Assembly: GCA_016124455.1 (NCBI GenBank)
Contig: WGNQ01000004.1
Span: forward strand, 62,001 to 126,000
Length of the DNA stretch: 64,000 nucleotides
Direction: 5' to 3'
DNA from: Sideroxydans sp.
GTDB lineage: Bacteria; Pseudomonadota; Gammaproteobacteria; Burkholderiales; Gallionellaceae
Shown: one piece after another, positions 36,365 through 48,373 of the stretch
Numbering within the stretch: the stretch's first letter is position 1
Layout: each line of letters starts with the position of its first letter
Notes under the pieces: generated by a model
Database searches by the model: none
Told to the model about the DNA's origin: nothing
Seen by the model: the letters and a program-made list of their open reading frames with translations, nothing else
Translations under genes and position numbers: made by a program

Positions 36365-37002
36365 TGGCAAACAAGGAAATTCTGGTTGTAGATGATGAAA
36401 TGGGCATACGCGAGTTGCTTTCGGAAATTCTGTTCGATGAAGGATACCGGGTCCACCTTGCGGAAAATGCTGTTGAGGCACGCGCTTTTCGCAACAGGCA
36501 GGTGCCTGACCTGGTGCTGCTGGACATCTGGATGCCTGATACCGATGGCATCAGCCTGCTCAAGGAATGGGTGGCCGAAGGCTTGCTCAGCATGCCTGTC
36601 ATCATGATGTCCGGCCATGGCACCATTGAAACGGCGGTGGAGGCGACCCGAATCGGTGCGGTCGACTTCCTGGAGAAGCCCATCGCCCTGCAGAAGTTGC
36701 TGGACACGGTATCCAGGGCGATACGCAAGGGCATGCCGGCCAGCAACGGGGTTTTGGAACAGGCTGCGCCTGTCGCACGGCCGGCCGACTCAGAGAGCAC
36801 GATGATGTCGATGTTCAACCTTCCGTTGCGCGAGGCACGAGAACAGTTCGAGAGTCTGTACTTCAATCACCACATGCAGGAAGAAAACGGCAATATCACG
36901 CATGTGGCGGAAAAAGTCGGGCTGGAACGCACCCACCTGTACCGCAAGCTGAAACAGCTGGGTATCAAGTTTGCCAAAAAGACCCTGGACGATGGTCAGT
37001 AA
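36364..37002 (+). CDS. NtrX-like response regulator: receiver plus Fis-type HTH, lacking the central AAA+ domain
   Basis: 212 aa. ILVVDDEMGIRELLSEIL receiver, C-terminal PLREAREQFESLYFNHHM...HVAEKVGLERTHLYRKLKQLGI. Start overlaps the kinase stop. Confidence 0.88.
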   Translation: MANKEILVVDDEMGIRELLSEILFDEGYRVHLAENAVEARAFRNRQVPDLVLLDIWMPDTDGISLLKEWVAEGLLSMPVIMMSGHGTIETAVEATRIGAVDFLEKPIALQKLLDTVSRAIRKGMPASNGVLEQAAPVARPADSESTMMSMFNLPLREAREQFESLYFNHHMQEENGNITHVAEKVGLERTHLYRKLKQLGIKFAKKTLDDGQ

Positions 37003-37132
37003 GCCCTAGTCGAAGTGGGTGCTTACGAAACCTGTACCATGGTTGCCCAAAACAGGGCGCTGCGGCATAATCAGCACCTTTTTCAGTAAAAACGATTTTA
37101 ACCATGCAGGGATTCAGGAGGCTAGAGTAAAC

Positions 37133-39148
37133 ATGGCTACGGCACGTAAGGTAACCCCCCCAAAATTTAACGATGTAACCGGCGCAATCCGCGCTTTGGC
37201 GATGGATGCCGTACAGAAGGCTAACTCGGGCCACCCGGGTGCGCCCATGGGCATGGCGGAAATCGCCGAGGTTCTGTGGAACCACCATCTGCGCCACAAT
37301 CCGGCAAACCCCAAGTGGGCGGATCGCGATCGTTTCGTGCAATCCAATGGCCATGGCTCGATGTTGATTTATGCGCTGCTGCACCTGACTGGCTACGACC
37401 TGCCGATGGACGAACTGAAGCGTTTCCGCCAGATGCACTCCAAGACTCCGGGCCACCCCGAGTACGGTTATACCGTCGGCGTGGAAACTACCACCGGACC
37501 GCTCGGCCAGGGCATCACCAACGCCGTGGGTATGGCGATGGCAGAAAAACTGCTGGCCAATGAATTCAACAAGCCCGGCCATGAAATCGTCAACCATCAC
37601 ACCTATGTATTCATGGGCGACGGCTGCATGATGGAAGGCATTTCGCACGAAGCCTGTGCGCTGGCTGGAACCTGGGGTCTGGGCAAACTGATTGCCTTCT
37701 GGGATGACAATGACATTTCCATCGACGGCCATGTTGGCGGCTGGTTCACCGACGATACGCCCAAGCGTTTCGAAGCTTACGGCTGGCATGTGATTGCCGA
37801 CGTTCAGGGCCACGATTCCGACGCGATTGACGCAGCCATCAAGGCTGCCAAGGCGGTCACCGACAAGCCGACCCTGATTTGCTGCAAGACCATTATCGGC
37901 GCAGGCTCGCCCAACAAGGAAGGTACGCACGACGTGCACGGCGCGGCACTGGGCGATGCGGAAATCGCCGCAACACGCGCGCATATCGGCTGGAATTACC
38001 CGCCGTTCGAGATTCCTGCACATGTTTACCAGGCATGGGATGCGCGCACCAAGGGAGAGGGGCTGGAAAACCTGTGGAACAACAAGTTTGCGGAATACCG
38101 CAAGGCATTTCCCGAGGAAGCAGCCGAGTTTGAGCGCCGCATGAAGGGTGAATTGCCTGACGGCTGGGCGGAACATGCTGCCAAGGCGATTGCGCAGATC
38201 AACGAAAAAGCCGAAACCGTTGCTACCCGCAAGGCTTCGCAAAACGCGATCAATGCGCTGGTTCCGGCATTGCCGGAATTCCTCGGCGGCTCGGCTGACC
38301 TGACCGGTTCGAACCTGACGAATTGGACTGGCGCACATCATGTGCACGGCAAGAAACCCGGCAACTACATCAGCTATGGCGTACGCGAATTCGGTATGGC
38401 CCATATCATGAACGGTATGTCGCTGCATGGCGGCTTGCTGCCGTTCGGCGGCACTTTCCTGATGTTCTCGGAATATGCGCGCAATGCGCTGCGCATGTCG
38501 GCGCTGATGAAACAGCGCGTCATCTATGTATTCACCCATGACTCCATCGGTCTGGGTGAAGATGGCCCGACCCACCAGCCGGTCGAGCAAACCACTACGC
38601 TGCGTTTCATCCCCAACATGGATACATGGCGTCCGTGCGATACCGTGGAATCCATCGTGTCCTGGGTGGCATCGGTCGAGCGCAAGGATGGCCCGTCTTC
38701 GCTGATTTTCAGCCGCCAGAATCTGGCGTTCCAGAAACGCGATGCAGCGCAGATCGCCAACATCCGCAAAGGTGCTTACATCCTGTCCGAAGCGGCGGGC
38801 GGCAAGCCACAGGCAGTCATCATTGCCACCGGTTCCGAAGTCGACCTGGCGATGAAGGCACAAGCCGCATTGGCCGAAGAGGGCATTAACGTACGTGTGG
38901 TGTCGATGCCATCGACCAATGTGTTCGATCGTCAGGATCAGGCCTACAAGGACAGCGTATTGTCCAAGGGCATCAAGCGCGTGGCGGTCGAGGCTGGTGT
39001 GACAGGCCTCTGGTACAAGTACGTTGGCCTGGAAGGCGCCGTGGTCGGTATGGATTGCTTCGGCGAATCTGCGCCTGCCGGCGAATTGTTCAAGCATTTC
39101 GGCTTCACCACGGAGAACGTGGTGAAGACTGTCAAAAGCATACTATAA
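37133..39148 (+). CDS. tkt: Transketolase
   Basis: Start [12 protein letters not shown] preceded by [36 protein letters not shown]. Confidence 0.97.
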   Translation: MATARKVTPPKFNDVTGAIRALAMDAVQKANSGHPGAPMGMAEIAEVLWNHHLRHNPANPKWADRDRFVQSNGHGSMLIYALLHLTGYDLPMDELKRFRQMHSKTPGHPEYGYTVGVETTTGPLGQGITNAVGMAMAEKLLANEFNKPGHEIVNHHTYVFMGDGCMMEGISHEACALAGTWGLGKLIAFWDDNDISIDGHVGGWFTDDTPKRFEAYGWHVIADVQGHDSDAIDAAIKAAKAVTDKPTLICCKTIIGAGSPNKEGTHDVHGAALGDAEIAATRAHIGWNYPPFEIPAHVYQAWDARTKGEGLENLWNNKFAEYRKAFPEEAAEFERRMKGELPDGWAEHAAKAIAQINEKAETVATRKASQNAINALVPALPEFLGGSADLTGSNLTNWTGAHHVHGKKPGNYISYGVREFGMAHIMNGMSLHGGLLPFGGTFLMFSEYARNALRMSALMKQRVIYVFTHDSIGLGEDGPTHQPVEQTTTLRFIPNMDTWRPCDTVESIVSWVASVERKDGPSSLIFSRQNLAFQKRDAAQIANIRKGAYILSEAAGGKPQAVIIATGSEVDLAMKAQAALAEEGINVRVVSMPSTNVFDRQDQAYKDSVLSKGIKRVAVEAGVTGLWYKYVGLEGAVVGMDCFGESAPAGELFKHFGFTTENVVKTVKSIL

Positions 39149-40180
<1,032 letters not shown>

Positions 40181-40297
40181 GAGCTGTGACAAGGGTGGGC
40201 TCGACCGCAGCCCACCCTGTTTCCGCGAAGCAAAGTGAGTTGTAAGGCCTGGCGCGAGCGCCAGCCCTTACCGCTTATTAAATCTGAAGGAGTATTC

Positions 40298-41479
40298 ATG
40301 TCTAAATTCATTCGCATGACCGATCTAGATCTCGCTGGCAAGCGCGTATTGATTCGTGCCGACCTCAATGTGCCGGTCAAGGACGGCAAGGTCACTTCCG
40401 ACGCACGTATCACCGCCTCCATGGCTACCATCAATCACTGCTTGCAGGCCGGTGCCAAGGTGATGGTTACCTCCCACCTCGGTCGTCCGGAAGAAGGTCT
40501 GTGGAGCGAAGAAAATTCACTGAAACCGGTGGCCGACAATATCGCGGCCCGTCTGGGCAAGCCGGTGCGCCTGATCAGGGATTGGGTGGACGGTGGTTTT
40601 GATGTGGCTGCGGGCGAATTGGTGGTGTTGGAAAACTGCCGTATCAACAAGGGTGAAAAGAAGAACCTGGAAGAAACCGCGAAAAAGTATGCCGCGCTGT
40701 GCGACGTGTTTGTAATGGATGCTTTCGGTACCGCGCACCGTGCGCAGGCGTCTACCTATGGCGTAGCCCAGTATGCGCCAGTGGCCTGTGCCGGCATTCT
40801 GCTAACGGAAGAGCTTGATGCGCTGGACAAGGCACTGGCCAACCCGGCCCGTCCGATGGTGGCTATCGTCGGCGGTTCCAAGGTTTCCACCAAGCTGACC
40901 GTGCTGGAAGCGCTGGCCGAGAAGTGCGAACAGCTGGTGGTCGGTGGCGGCATTGCCAATACCTTCCTTAAGGCGGTCGGCAAGAATGTCGGCAAGTCGC
41001 TGTGTGAGGATGATCTGGTGCCGGTTGCACAGGCGCTGATAGAAAAAATGAAACAACGCGGTGCTAACATTCCGATCGCTGTGGACGTGGTGGTAGGCAA
41101 GAAATTCGACGCCAACGAGCCGGCCGTGCTGAAAGATGCGGCTGACGTGGCCGATGACGACATGATTTTTGATATTGGTCCGAAGAGTGCCCAGGAACTT
41201 GCCGACATCATCATGAAAGCAGGTACCGTGGTGTGGAATGGTCCGGTCGGCGTTTTCGAATTTGACCAATTCGGTGCCGGCACCAAGAAGATTGCAGAGG
41301 CAATTGCCACCACCAAGGCATTTACTCTGGCAGGCGGCGGCGACACTATCGCTGCGATTCAGAAGTATGACATTTACGACAAGGTTTCTTATATTTCCAC
41401 CGCAGGTGGCGCTTTCCTGGAGTACCTCGAAGGCAAAACCCTCCCTGCAGTGGAAATTCTGGAACAGCGCGCAAAATAA
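40298..41479 (+). CDS. pgk: Phosphoglycerate kinase
   Basis: Start [26 protein letters not shown] with AAGGAG upstream. Confidence 0.97.
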   Translation: MSKFIRMTDLDLAGKRVLIRADLNVPVKDGKVTSDARITASMATINHCLQAGAKVMVTSHLGRPEEGLWSEENSLKPVADNIAARLGKPVRLIRDWVDGGFDVAAGELVVLENCRINKGEKKNLEETAKKYAALCDVFVMDAFGTAHRAQASTYGVAQYAPVACAGILLTEELDALDKALANPARPMVAIVGGSKVSTKLTVLEALAEKCEQLVVGGGIANTFLKAVGKNVGKSLCEDDLVPVAQALIEKMKQRGANIPIAVDVVVGKKFDANEPAVLKDAADVADDDMIFDIGPKSAQELADIIMKAGTVVWNGPVGVFEFDQFGAGTKKIAEAIATTKAFTLAGGGDTIAAIQKYDIYDKVSYISTAGGAFLEYLEGKTLPAVEILEQRAK

Positions 41480-41495
41480 ATAACAGAAAGCGAAC

Positions 41496-42938
41496 ATGTT
41501 GCGTAGAACAAAAATAGTTGCAACTCTAGGCCCTGCTTCTAACGACAAGAAAGTGCTGGAACAAATGATCCGCGCCGGTGTGGATGTGGTGCGGATGAAT
41601 TTTTCCCACGGCACCGCTCAGGATCATATGGCACGTGCGGAACGCGTACGTGCCGCTGCCGCCGCGTGTGAACGCAAGGTTGGTATCCTGGTTGATCTGC
41701 AAGGTCCCAAGATCCGGGTCGGCAAATTCGAGAACGACAAGATCGTACTCGGCAAGGATGACCGGTTCATTCTTGATGCGGCCCACGAAGGTCTGGGCAA
41801 TCAGGAACGCGTTGGCCTTGACTACAAGGACCTGCCCAAGGATGTCAGCAAGGGCTCGGTGCTGCTGTTGAACGACGGCATGCTGGAATTCGACGTGGTT
41901 GCGGTCAAGGGCGCGGAAATCCACTGCAAGGTGGTACGTGGTGGCGTGCTTTCCAACAACAAGGGAATTAACCGTAAAGGCGGCGGCTTGACCGCGCCTG
42001 CGCTGACCGACAAGGACAAGGAAGACATCAAGACATCGGCACTGATCAAGGCCGACTATCTGGCGGTCTCCTTTCCGCGCACGGCGGACGATATGAAGTA
42101 TGCGCGTGAGTTGATGCATGAGGCAGGTGGCAAAAGCATGCTGATGGCCAAGATTGAGCGCGCCGAAGCCATTCCGGTACTCGACGAAATCATTGATGCT
42201 TCCGATGCCATTATGGTTGCGCGCGGCGATTTGTCGGTGGAGGTTGGCGATGCTGCTGTGCCTGGTCTGCAAAAGCGCATGATCAAGATGGCTCGGGCCA
42301 AGAACAAGCTGGTTGTCACGGCCACGCAAATGATGGAATCGATGATTACCAACCCGATCCCTACCCGTGCGGAAGTATCGGATGTGGCAAACGCGGTGCT
42401 GGACGGAACGGATGCGGTAATGCTGTCGGCAGAGACGGCAGTCGGCGATTACCCGGTCGAGACCATTCAGGCCATGGCGCGCATATGCGTCAAGGCTGAA
42501 CGGGAGATGGAGGACGATGTGCTCGAGCGTCGCATGACGCAGCAGAAGAAATTCTCGCGGATCGACCAGTCCATTGCGATGTCGGCATTGTTTGTCGCAT
42601 CGCACCTCAAGGTGAAGGCAATCGTGGCGCTGACCCAGTCCGGTTCCACTGCATTGTGGATGTCGCGCTTGAACGCCGGCGTGCCGATTTTTGCGCTGAC
42701 GCCTGTCGAGGCGACCCTGAACAAGGTTACGCTGTTCAGCGGTACGCATCCGATTGCATTCAATCCAACCTCAAAAGACCCGTCAGTGGCACTGGTCGAG
42801 GCGGAAAACGAACTGGTGCGGCTGGATCTGGTCCGTGACGGCGATATGGTTGTGATGACCATAGGTGAAGCCGTGGGCAAAAGCGGCCATACCAACACCA
42901 TGAAAATTGTGCGGGTGGGCGATCACCGTAGTCGCTAA
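41496..42938 (+). CDS. pyk: Pyruvate kinase
   Basis: 480 aa. RRTKIVATLGPASNDKKVLEQMI, VARGDLSVEVG. Confidence 0.97.
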   Translation: MLRRTKIVATLGPASNDKKVLEQMIRAGVDVVRMNFSHGTAQDHMARAERVRAAAAACERKVGILVDLQGPKIRVGKFENDKIVLGKDDRFILDAAHEGLGNQERVGLDYKDLPKDVSKGSVLLLNDGMLEFDVVAVKGAEIHCKVVRGGVLSNNKGINRKGGGLTAPALTDKDKEDIKTSALIKADYLAVSFPRTADDMKYARELMHEAGGKSMLMAKIERAEAIPVLDEIIDASDAIMVARGDLSVEVGDAAVPGLQKRMIKMARAKNKLVVTATQMMESMITNPIPTRAEVSDVANAVLDGTDAVMLSAETAVGDYPVETIQAMARICVKAEREMEDDVLERRMTQQKKFSRIDQSIAMSALFVASHLKVKAIVALTQSGSTALWMSRLNAGVPIFALTPVEATLNKVTLFSGTHPIAFNPTSKDPSVALVEAENELVRLDLVRDGDMVVMTIGEAVGKSGHTNTMKIVRVGDHRSR

Positions 42939-43024
42939 AGGGTTGAAGGTATGCCGCCTTGTTCTTACACTGGCGGCAGGCCAAGGTTTGATTTGTACTA
43001 TTTACAGCTAGAAGGAGAAATAAA

Positions 43025-44089
43025 ATGGCTCTCGTTTCATTGCGTCAATTGCTGGATCATGCGGCGGAAAACAGCTACGGCTTGCCCGCATTCAACGTAA
43101 ACAACCTGGAGCAGGTCAAGGCCATCATGGAGGCGGCCGACGAATGCAACAGCCCGGTGATCATGCAGGGATCGGCCGGTGCGCGCAAATACGCAGGCGA
43201 ACCGTTCCTGCGCCACCTGATCGCAGCTGCTGTCGAAATGTATCCGCATATCCCGGTGGTGATGCACCAGGATCATGGCGCATCTCCGGCAGTGTGTATC
43301 AATGCCATTAAATCCGGTTTCTCCAGCGTGATGATGGACGGTTCGCTGATGACCGACGGCAAGACTCCTTCCAGTTTCGAATACAACGTCAACGTTACCC
43401 GCCAAGTGGTCGAAATGTCCCACGCGGTTGGCGTTTCCGTCGAGGGCGAACTGGGCTGTCTGGGTTCCCTGGAATCCGGCCACGGCGAGAAGGAAGACGG
43501 CCATGGCGCCGAAGGCGTGCTGAGCCACGACCAATTGCTGACCGATCCAGATGAAGCTGCGGACTTCGTCAAGAAGACTCAGGTGGATGCGCTGGCTATC
43601 GCTATTGGTACCAGCCATGGCGCCTACAAGTTCACCAAGCCGCCCACAGGCGATACCCTGGCGATCAGCCGTATCAAGGAAATCCACGCACGCATTCCCA
43701 ATACCCATCTGGTGATGCACGGTTCGTCGTCGGTGCCGCAGGAATGGCTGGAAATCATCAACCAGTTCGGTGGCGCAATGCCACAGACTTACGGCGTGCC
43801 GGTTGAAGAAATCGTCGAGGGCATCAAGCACGGCGTACGCAAGGTAAACATCGACACCGATCTGCGCATGGCCTCTACCGGTGCGACCCGCCGCTATCTG
43901 GCGCAAAATCCCAAGGACTTCGACCCGCGCAAGTTCCTGGCAGAAACAACCAAAGCGATGAAGGCGATCTGCAAGGCGCGTTATGAAGCCTTCGGTTCTG
44001 CCGGCCAGGCAGCGAAGATTCAGGCAATCGCACTGGATGTGATGGCCAGTCGCTACAGCAAGGGTGAACTGGACGCGATCGTCAAGTAA
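43025..44089 (+). CDS. fba: Fructose-bisphosphate aldolase, class II
   Basis: 354 aa. [27 protein letters not shown] Zn-binding region. Confidence 0.96.
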   Translation: MALVSLRQLLDHAAENSYGLPAFNVNNLEQVKAIMEAADECNSPVIMQGSAGARKYAGEPFLRHLIAAAVEMYPHIPVVMHQDHGASPAVCINAIKSGFSSVMMDGSLMTDGKTPSSFEYNVNVTRQVVEMSHAVGVSVEGELGCLGSLESGHGEKEDGHGAEGVLSHDQLLTDPDEAADFVKKTQVDALAIAIGTSHGAYKFTKPPTGDTLAISRIKEIHARIPNTHLVMHGSSSVPQEWLEIINQFGGAMPQTYGVPVEEIVEGIKHGVRKVNIDTDLRMASTGATRRYLAQNPKDFDPRKFLAETTKAMKAICKARYEAFGSAGQAAKIQAIALDVMASRYSKGELDAIVK

Positions 44090-44111
44090 TTACCGTAGTC
44101 GCGACCTCTGC

Positions 44112-44137
44112 AAAGGCGGCTCTTGAGCCGCCTTTTT
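44112..44137 (+). terminator. Intrinsic terminator after fba
   Basis: AAAGGCGGCTC-TT-GAGCCGCCTTT followed by TT(ATT). Confidence 0.85.
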
Positions 44138-44201
44138 ATTGATGCGGGGGCCAAGTGCCAGGATTTGTTAGAATACAGCCGATAATGATCGGGAGTTTGT
44201 C

Positions 44202-44591
44202 GTGGTAGATACAAATATGAAATTTTTGGTAGTAGATGATTTCTCCACTATGCGCCGCATAGTGCGGAATCTGCTCAAGGAGCTTGGCTTCACTAATGTG
44301 CAGGAAGCAGAGGATGGCGTCGAGGCGCTGAGCAAGCTGCGCGGCGGAGATTTTGAGTTTGTGGTTTCTGACTGGAATATGCCCAACATGACGGGCATCG
44401 AGTTACTGCGGGCAATCCGTGCAGATGCGACGCTCAAACACCTGCCGGTGCTGATGGTAACCGCTGAGGCCAAGAAGGAAAATATTATTGAAGCCGCGCA
44501 GGCCGGGGCCAGCGGTTATGTGGTTAAACCGTTTACTGCGGCTACGCTGGACGAAAAACTGAAGAAGATTTTTGCAACCATGCAGAAGTGA
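44202..44591 (+). CDS. cheY: Chemotaxis response regulator CheY
   Basis: 129 aa (GTG start; ATG alternative at 44217). [43 protein letters not shown]. Confidence 0.95.
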   Translation: MVDTNMKFLVVDDFSTMRRIVRNLLKELGFTNVQEAEDGVEALSKLRGGDFEFVVSDWNMPNMTGIELLRAIRADATLKHLPVLMVTAEAKKENIIEAAQAGASGYVVKPFTAATLDEKLKKIFATMQK

Positions 44592-44599
44592 ACGGAACG

Positions 44600-45223
44600 A
44601 TGACTGTAGCCACACCGCGCAAGAAACGCAGCGAAGAGCTGACCGAAACAAAAGTCGGGAAGATAGGACTGGCTACAGCCCGCTTGCATCGATTGCTGAA
44701 GGAACTTGGCCATACCCGGAATCTGGAACAGACTGCTGCCACCATGCCTGATGCGCGCGAGCGTCTTTCCTATATCGACAAAACCATGCATGAGGCATCG
44801 GAAAAGACGATCAGCGCCGTGGAAACCTCGATTCCGTTGACCCACCGCAGTCTTGCCGCCTGTAGTGAGTTATCAGGGCGATTGTCGGCCGTGCGCTTCG
44901 CTGAACATGGTGAACTGATCGCCGAGACGGTTTCCCGGCTGGGCGAGATTGCCGCGGCGGAGGAAGTTGTCCACCGCAATCTGATGCATATCATGGAGGC
45001 GCAGGAGTTTCGCGATGTGGCCGGGCAGATGGTCAACAAGATTGTGGATGCAGCCGCAGAAATTGAGAATATCCTGCTCGACATCCTCAAGGAATATGCA
45101 CCCGACAGCAAGGATTCGCTGATCAGCTCCGAAGGATTGACCGCTGGTCCCAATCTCAAGGGCAAAGGCAGCGTTAACGGCCAGGACGAGGTAGACGATC
45201 TACTGACCTCTCTGGGATTCTGA
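44600..45223 (+). CDS. cheZ: Protein phosphatase CheZ
   Basis: Start MTVATPRKKR. FRDVAGQMVNKIVD, C-terminal DEVDDLLTSLGF CheY-binding tail. Confidence 0.92.
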   Translation: MTVATPRKKRSEELTETKVGKIGLATARLHRLLKELGHTRNLEQTAATMPDARERLSYIDKTMHEASEKTISAVETSIPLTHRSLAACSELSGRLSAVRFAEHGELIAETVSRLGEIAAAEEVVHRNLMHIMEAQEFRDVAGQMVNKIVDAAAEIENILLDILKEYAPDSKDSLISSEGLTAGPNLKGKGSVNGQDEVDDLLTSLGF

Positions 45224-45251
45224 GCCCGCTCATCAGGGGCTGTTATACCTC

Positions 45252-46184
45252 TTATTTGGCACGCCCATGTTTGACTATGGTGGGTGCTGCAAGACTCTCC
45301 GCCTCGGTAAGCAGGAATTGCTTGAACGCCTGGGCGGTGCCGGACAACCGTTTGCTCTTGCGGTGGGCGATGTACCAGTGACGTACGATGGGAAAATGCT
45401 CAACGTTGAGTACCACGAGGCGCCCGGTTTCCAGTTCCAGTTCCGCGCTGTGCAATGACAGAATACCGAGTCCCATACCCGCCTGTACTGCCTGCTTGAT
45501 TGCTTCGTTGGTACCCATTTCCATACCCGCACGGAATTGCACGCCGTGTTCGGCAAAAAACCGTTCCATCGCCCCGCGGGTGCCCGAGCCTGGTTCGCGC
45601 AGCAGAAAACTATCCTGTTCCAGCTGTTTGAGCTTGACCCGCTTTACCTTGCACAATCGGTGATCCGGGGGAGCAATCACCACTAACGGATTCTTCATAA
45701 AAGATTCGGCGACGATGTCCACGCTTTGCGGTGGTTGTCCCATTACTGCCAGGTCAGTGACGTTGTCGGCCAGCTGCTGCAGGACTGCATCGCGGTTGGC
45801 CACGTTGAGGATAACGTTGATGCCGGGATAGCGTTTGCAGAACTTGGCCAGTAACTGTGGCATGAAATAGTTGGCGGTGCTGACCACCGAAATATTCAGG
45901 TGCCCGCGCTCCAACCCCTTTAGTTCAGTGATGACCAGTTCGACCTCGCCGATCTGTTGCAGGATGGTACGGCAATAATGCAGAAACTCATTACCCGCCT
46001 CGGTTAGGAACAGGCGCTTGCCCTGTTTTTCGAATAACGGCAGGCCGACGTTATCTTCAAGCTGTTTGATCTGCATCGAAACAGCAGGTTGGGACAGGAA
46101 CAAAGCTTCGGCAGCGCGCGAGAAATTCAGGTGGCGTGCTACGGCATCAAATATGCGAAGTTGGCGGATGGTCAGATGGAACAT
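45252..46184 (-). CDS. cbbR: LysR-family regulator of CO2 fixation genes (CbbR)
   Basis: 310 aa. LTIRQLRIFDAVARHLNFSRAAEALFLSQPAVSMQIKQLE. Divergent from cbbL. Confidence 0.92.
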   Translation of the reverse strand: MFHLTIRQLRIFDAVARHLNFSRAAEALFLSQPAVSMQIKQLEDNVGLPLFEKQGKRLFLTEAGNEFLHYCRTILQQIGEVELVITELKGLERGHLNISVVSTANYFMPQLLAKFCKRYPGINVILNVANRDAVLQQLADNVTDLAVMGQPPQSVDIVAESFMKNPLVVIAPPDHRLCKVKRVKLKQLEQDSFLLREPGSGTRGAMERFFAEHGVQFRAGMEMGTNEAIKQAVQAGMGLGILSLHSAELELETGRLVVLNVEHFPIVRHWYIAHRKSKRLSGTAQAFKQFLLTEAESLAAPTIVKHGRAK

Positions 46185-46190
46185 GCCATA

Positions 46191-46209
46191 TTATAAATTT
46201 ACCTGATAA
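46191..46209. promoter_or_regulatory. Candidate CbbR operator (LysR-type dyad)
   Basis: TTAT-N11-ATAA (TTATAAATTTACCTGATAA) immediately upstream of cbbR, in the cbbR/cbbL intergenic region. Confidence 0.45.
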
Positions 46210-46357
46210 GTAATATCAAAATATTTTAGTTCCACTTATGTATGTTTCCCATTACGATTCATTTGCAACACACAAAACCCATTTCAATACAGGGTGATAA
46301 GACCACTCTGTAATTGTGGGGAAGCTGGTTTAACGAAAACTTTAATGGAGAAAAACC

Positions 46358-47779
46358 ATGGCAGTGAAAAAATACAATGCCGGTGTGAAAGAGTACCGGC
46401 AGACCTACTGGACGCCGGATTACACGCCGCTGGACACCGACATTCTGGCTTGCTTCAAGATCACCCCGCAGCCGGGCGTGGATCGCGAGGAAGTTGCTGC
46501 TGCCGTGGCCGCCGAGTCGTCGACCGGTACCTGGACCACCGTCTGGACCGACCTGTTGACCGACCTGGACTACTACAAGGGCCGCGCCTATCGTATCGAG
46601 GACGTGCCCGGCGATGATACCTGCTTCTACGCTTTCGTGGCCTACCCGATCGATCTGTTCGAAGAAGGCTCTGTCGTTAACGTGCTGACCTCGCTGGTCG
46701 GCAACGTATTCGGCTTCAAGGCACTGCGTGCACTGCGTCTGGAAGACGTTCGCTTCCCGATCGCCTATGTGAAAACCTGCGGCGGCCCGCCGGCCGGCAT
46801 CCAGGTCGAGCGTGACCGCATGAACAAGTATGGCCGTCCGCTGCTGGGCTGCACCATCAAGCCGAAGCTGGGTCTGTCCGCCAAGAACTACGGCCGTGCC
46901 GTGTACGAATGCCTGCGCGGCGGTCTGGACTTCACCAAGGATGACGAAAACGTCAACAGCCAGCCCTTCATGCGTTGGCGCGACCGTTTTTCCTTCGTGC
47001 ATGAAGCCACGCTGAAGGCAGAGCGCGAGACAGGCGAGCGCAAGGGTCACTACCTGAACGTGACGGCTCCGACCCCGGAAGAGATGTACAAGCGTGCCGA
47101 GTTCGCCAAGGAAATCGGCGCACCGATCATCATGCACGACTACCTGACCGGCGGCTTGACTGCCAACACGGGTCTGGCCAACTGGTGCCGCGACAATGGC
47201 ATGCTGTTGCACATCCACCGCGCGATGCACGCCGTGCTCGACCGCAACCCGCATCACGGTATCCACTTCCGCGTGCTGACCAAGGTGTTGCGTCTGTCGG
47301 GTGGTGACCACCTGCACTCCGGTACCGTCGTCGGCAAGCTGGAAGGCGACCGCGAAGCGACCCTGGGCTGGATCGACACCATGCGCGACGAGTTCATCAA
47401 GGAAGATCGCAGCCGCGGCCTGTTCTTCGATCAGGACTGGGGTTCCATGCCCGGCGTAATTCCGGTTGCATCCGGCGGTATCCACGTATGGCACATGCCG
47501 GCACTGGTTTCCATCTTCGGCGATGACTCCGTGCTGCAGTTCGGTGGCGGTACGCTGGGTCACCCGTGGGGCAACGCTGCTGGCGCAGCCGCCAACCGCG
47601 TCGCGCTGGAAGCCTGTGTGGAAGCCCGCAACCAGGGCCGTCAGATCGAGAAGGAAGGCAAGGATATCCTGACCGCTGCCGCCGCACACAGCCCTGAACT
47701 GAAGATCGCCATGGAAACATGGAAAGAGATCAAGTTCGAGTTCGACACCGTCGACAAACTGGACGTAGCGCACAAATAA
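46358..47779 (+). CDS. cbbL: Ribulose-bisphosphate carboxylase large chain, Form I (IA-like)
   Basis: 473 aa. [55 protein letters not shown]. Confidence 0.98.
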   Translation: MAVKKYNAGVKEYRQTYWTPDYTPLDTDILACFKITPQPGVDREEVAAAVAAESSTGTWTTVWTDLLTDLDYYKGRAYRIEDVPGDDTCFYAFVAYPIDLFEEGSVVNVLTSLVGNVFGFKALRALRLEDVRFPIAYVKTCGGPPAGIQVERDRMNKYGRPLLGCTIKPKLGLSAKNYGRAVYECLRGGLDFTKDDENVNSQPFMRWRDRFSFVHEATLKAERETGERKGHYLNVTAPTPEEMYKRAEFAKEIGAPIIMHDYLTGGLTANTGLANWCRDNGMLLHIHRAMHAVLDRNPHHGIHFRVLTKVLRLSGGDHLHSGTVVGKLEGDREATLGWIDTMRDEFIKEDRSRGLFFDQDWGSMPGVIPVASGGIHVWHMPALVSIFGDDSVLQFGGGTLGHPWGNAAGAAANRVALEACVEARNQGRQIEKEGKDILTAAAAHSPELKIAMETWKEIKFEFDTVDKLDVAHK

Positions 47780-47859
47780 GCAGGATCCGGTGGTCGGGAA
47801 TGGCGAAGTTGCTCTCCTGACCACTGAGCCGGGAACCCTTACAATTGAAAGGAAATAAA

Positions 47860-48216
47860 ATGTCTGAAGTAATGGATTACAAATCGCGTTTGAGCGATCC
47901 TGCCAGCCGCAAATTCGAAACCTTCTCCTACTTGCCTGCGATGACCGCGGACAACATCAAGAAGCAGGTCGAGTATCTGGTGAAAAAAGGCTGGAATCCT
48001 GCGATCGAGCACGTCGAACCGGAGCACATGATGGACTCGTACTGGTACATGTGGAAGCTGCCGATGTTCGGCGAGACCGATGTTGACCGTGTGCTGGCAG
48101 AAGCCGAGGCCTGTCACAAAGCCAACCCCAACAACCACGTCCGTCTGATTGGCTATAACAACTTCAATCAGTCCCAGGGCGCGGCGATGGTAATTTTCCG
48201 CGGCAAGACAGTTTAA
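47860..48216 (+). CDS. cbbS: Ribulose-bisphosphate carboxylase small chain
   Basis: Start [26 protein letters not shown] with GAAAGGA upstream. 118 aa. Confidence 0.97.
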   Translation: MSEVMDYKSRLSDPASRKFETFSYLPAMTADNIKKQVEYLVKKGWNPAIEHVEPEHMMDSYWYMWKLPMFGETDVDRVLAEAEACHKANPNNHVRLIGYNNFNQSQGAAMVIFRGKTV

Positions 48217-48240
48217 GCGGCGGTAAGGCTGTCGTACCCG

Positions 48241-48300
48241 GCCCCCGTCGCCGGATCCCGTGTTTCGATTGAAGCCGGGATTGGTGGCCGGGGGCTTTTT
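48241..48300 (+). terminator. Intrinsic terminator/attenuator between cbbS and cbbQ1
   Basis: GCCCCCG...ATCCCG / CGGGAT...CGGGGGC long interrupted stem followed by TTTTT. Confidence 0.7.
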
Positions 48301-48373
48301 ACCAGTCACAAACACCCAGGCTGCATTACTACAGGTTGCCTGCGTATTTGTGATTCTCTAAACAGGAGCCGTC

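Noticed and set aside
36965-39097. 710-aa minus-strand ORF antisense to tkt
   Set aside because: Mirror of high-GC coding sequence. Translation has low-complexity His/Arg-rich composition and no recognisable domain, and tkt on the plus strand is unambiguous.
46259-47824. 521-aa minus-strand ORF antisense to cbbL
   Set aside because: Shadow ORF of a highly expressed GC-rich gene with biased codons. No domain signature.
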